Source: Trueperaceae bacterium (GTDB taxonomy: Bacteria; Deinococcota; Deinococci; Deinococcales; Trueperaceae). From it: DNA of 8,314 nt. The position numbers and the translations under genes were made by a program. The stretch is from assembly GCA_029210865.1 (NCBI GenBank), contig JARGGE010000106.1, forward strand, positions 1 to 8,314. The letters run 5' to 3'. The notes beneath the pieces were generated by a model that was given only the letters and a program-made list of their open reading frames with translations, had not been told where the DNA came from and did no database searches. Shown one piece after another: positions 5,603 through 8,314 of this stretch (within the stretch, counting starts at the first letter, position 1; each line of letters starts with the position of its first letter).

Positions 5603-6661
5603 TTAGGCGACCGTGACTTCTTTGCACAGGTAGACGTCCTGAAGCGTGTTCAGGAGCGCCACGCCGTCCTTCATGGGCTTCTGGAACGCCTTCCGACCGC
5701 TGATGAGCCCCGTCCCGCCGGCCCGCTTGTTGATCACGGCCGTCGCCGTGGCGTCCTGGAGGTCGTGGCTGCCGGAAGCGCCACCGGAGTTGATCAAACC
5801 CATGCGTCCCATGTAGTTGTTGACGACCTGGTAGCGCGTGAGATCGATCGGGTGGTCGGTCGTCAGCTCGCTGTAGACCTTGGCGTGCGTCTTGCCGGCC
5901 TTGATCGCCGGGTATCCCCCGTTGTTGGTGGGCAGCTTCTGCTTGATGATGTCGGCCTCGAGCGTCACCCCGAGGTGGTTGGCCTGGCCGGTGAGGTCGG
6001 CCGACGCGTGGTAGTCGACACCGTCGACCTTGAAGGCGGAGTTGCGCAGATAGCACCAGAGCACCGTGAACATCCCGAGGTCGTGGGCTCGTTCGAAGGC
6101 GGCCGACACCTCCTGGAGCTGTCGCGTGGACTCTTCGGACCCCCAGTAGATCGTGGCACCGACGCCGACGCATCCCATCTCGAAGGCCTGCTCGATCGAA
6201 CCGAACATGGTCTGGTCGTAGGTGTTCGGGGTGGTCAACAGCTCGTTGTGGTTGAACTTGAGGATGAACGGGATCTTGTGCGCGTACTGGCGCGCCACCG
6301 CCCCGAGCACGCCGAGCGTCGAGGCGACGGCGTTGCAGCCGCCTTCGATGGCCAGCTCACAGATGTTCGCCGGGTCGAAGTAGATCGGGTTCGGGGCGAA
6401 GCTCGCTCCGGCCGAGTGCTCGATGCCCTGGTCGACGGGGAGGATCGAGACGTATCCGGTACCGGCCAGACGGCCATGGTCGTACAGCGACTGCAGGTTG
6501 CGCAGCACGGCCGGACTGCGATCGGTCTTCGAGGTCACTCGATCGATGAAATCGGGCCCGGGCAGATGGAGCTGCTCCCGGGGGATCGTCCCACACGTGT
6601 GTCCGAGCAGGTATTCGGCTTGATCGGCGAGCACTTCCTGGATGTCTGCGTACGATCTCAT
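5603..6661 (-). CDS. fbaB: class I fructose-bisphosphate aldolase (FbaB/DhnA type)
   Basis: A 352-residue Schiff-base aldolase that splits fructose 1,6-bisphosphate into dihydroxyacetone phosphate and glyceraldehyde 3-phosphate. From memory it follows E. coli FbaB closely along its whole length: TIPREQLHLPG (25-35), AVLRNLQSLY (51-60), SILPVDQGIEHSAGASF (72-88), FNHNE (136-140), ADLTGQANHL (221-230), DIIKQK (237-242, Lys240 as likely Schiff-base lysine), and NSGGASG (291-297) for phosphate binding. I start it at 6661 because E. coli FbaB has a similar length and GGAGGG lies 7 bases upstream; the in-frame ATG at 6694 has no ribosome site and adds 11 non-conserved residues. First gene of a two-gene operon with PFK; the TAA stop lies in the PFK ribosome site. 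Sample lines are 58-62% GC, well below the neighbours, and codons such as AGA, GCA and CAA appear near the start. Confidence 0.95.
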   Translation of the reverse strand: MRSYADIQEVLADQAEYLLGHTCGTIPREQLHLPGPDFIDRVTSKTDRSPAVLRNLQSLYDHGRLAGTGYVSILPVDQGIEHSAGASFAPNPIYFDPANICELAIEGGCNAVASTLGVLGAVARQYAHKIPFILKFNHNELLTTPNTYDQTMFGSIEQAFEMGCVGVGATIYWGSEESTRQLQEVSAAFERAHDLGMFTVLWCYLRNSAFKVDGVDYHASADLTGQANHLGVTLEADIIKQKLPTNNGGYPAIKAGKTHAKVYSELTTDHPIDLTRYQVVNNYMGRMGLINSGGASGSHDLQDATATAVINKRAGGTGLISGRKAFQKPMKDGVALLNTLQDVYLCKEVTVA

Positions 6662-6668
6662 GAGCCTT

Positions 6669-6674
6669 CCCTCC
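6669..6674 (-). promoter_or_regulatory. ribosome binding site that fixes the aldolase start
   Basis: On the minus strand GGAGGG stands 7 bases before the ATG at 6659-6661. The ATG 33 bases further upstream (6692-6694) has no comparable purine-rich stretch, so the shorter start is preferred. Confidence 0.7.
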
Positions 6675-6840
6675 ACGCTCGAACGAATGGACACCCGGTC
6701 CGATTCCGTGTGTGAGTCTTGGGGGCATCACCGAGTGTTCGTACCAACGGTACCGAAGGGGTCCCCGCGGGGGTACGGCCGGAAGTCCCGCGGTCATCGC
6801 AGCGGCACGGTCGCCGCGCGACGTTCATCTGGCGCGTGGC

Positions 6841-6849
6841 GTGTACACT
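6841..6849 (+). promoter_or_regulatory. possible helicase promoter -10
   Basis: TACACT (6844-6849) is a reasonable -10 element in the 272-base region between the aldolase and helicase genes. It overlaps an 8-bp palindrome, GTGTACAC (6841-6848). No convincing -35 is seen 16-18 bases upstream. Transcription would begin near 6856 and leave a leader of nearly 80 bases. I could not identify a promoter for the aldolase operon in the same region. Confidence 0.3.
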
Positions 6850-6853
6850 GCCC

Positions 6854-6875
6854 GGTCCGGCGCTAGAGCCGGGCC
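6854..6875 (+). promoter_or_regulatory. stem-loop at the 5' end of the helicase leader
   Basis: GGTCCGGC (6854-6861) pairs with GCCGGGCC (6868-6875) through eight pairs, one of them G-U, around the loop GCTAGA. If transcription starts near 6856, this hairpin forms at the very 5' end of the mRNA, where such stems often slow decay. DEAD-box helicase mRNAs in several bacteria have structured, autoregulated leaders; here that is only a suggestion. Confidence 0.45.
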
Positions 6876-6933
6876 CCGCGGACGAGTTGAGGGCACGCCT
6901 CGGCTAGCGATCCGCCGAGAGGTGTTACCCGAG

Positions 6934-8314
<1,381 letters not shown>

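Noticed and set aside
6692..6694. Upstream ATG as the aldolase start
   Set aside because: There is no ribosome site before it and the extra 11 residues do not match the family, whereas the ATG at 6661 has GGAGGG 7 bases upstream.
5120..6715. A 531-codon plus-strand frame over PFK and aldolase
   Set aside because: It is antisense to two strongly conserved enzymes and has no domain of its own.
6741..6776. Inverted GTACC/GGTAC elements and the CCCCGCGGGG palindrome as an operator for the aldolase operon
   Set aside because: The arms are short and such palindromes are frequent by chance in GC-rich DNA; no promoter could be placed with them.

Overview
This GC-rich window, roughly 70% or more by hand count of sample lines, holds six genes plus the broken end of a seventh. 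It looks actinobacterial. The clues are the codon bias, TAGGCT/TAGCGT-type -10 elements and a probable leaderless start on the exonuclease. A deep-branching actinobacterium is my guess, with low confidence at class level.

Layout from left to right. Bases 65-204 are a degenerate 14-bp tandem repeat that runs into the 3' end of the first gene. A minus-strand sulfur pair follows: a CstB-like persulfide dioxygenase/rhodanese fusion (1942-3381) and, downstream of it, a SulP-family anion transporter with a STAS domain (186-1874). A perfect 14-bp hairpin lies between them. The promoter of the pair has an ATACCC-N5-GGGTAT palindrome filling the spacer between its -35 and -10, which suggests a persulfide- or copper-sensing CsoR/CstR-type repressor. 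Divergent from it is a DEDD-type 3'-5' exonuclease with an extra C-terminal domain (3499-4410), probably leaderless. Next is a minus-strand two-gene glycolytic operon: class I (FbaB/DhnA-type) fructose-bisphosphate aldolase (5603-6661) and a phosphofructokinase whose active-site residues predict pyrophosphate as phosphoryl donor (4445-5593). This block is lower in GC and less biased in codon use than its neighbours. Divergent from it is a DEAD-box RNA helicase (from 6934) with a structured leader.

How the genes fit together. The sulfur pair would detoxify persulfide and sulfide to sulfite or thiosulfate and move an anion across the membrane. The aldolase and PPi-PFK would form a reversible module interconverting fructose 6-phosphate and triose phosphates.

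The right end is odd. At about 8104-8130 the helicase coding signal stops and a convincing minus-strand fragment of a PEP-utilizing (PEP synthase/rifampin phosphotransferase-like) enzyme begins, tail to tail, with no stop codon in either frame. This is either a real inversion or deletion breakpoint or a chimeric join in the assembly. I saw no new defence or mobile system, tRNA, rRNA or CRISPR array. The least routine items are the operator-promoter of the sulfur operon, the broken junction and the 14-bp array.
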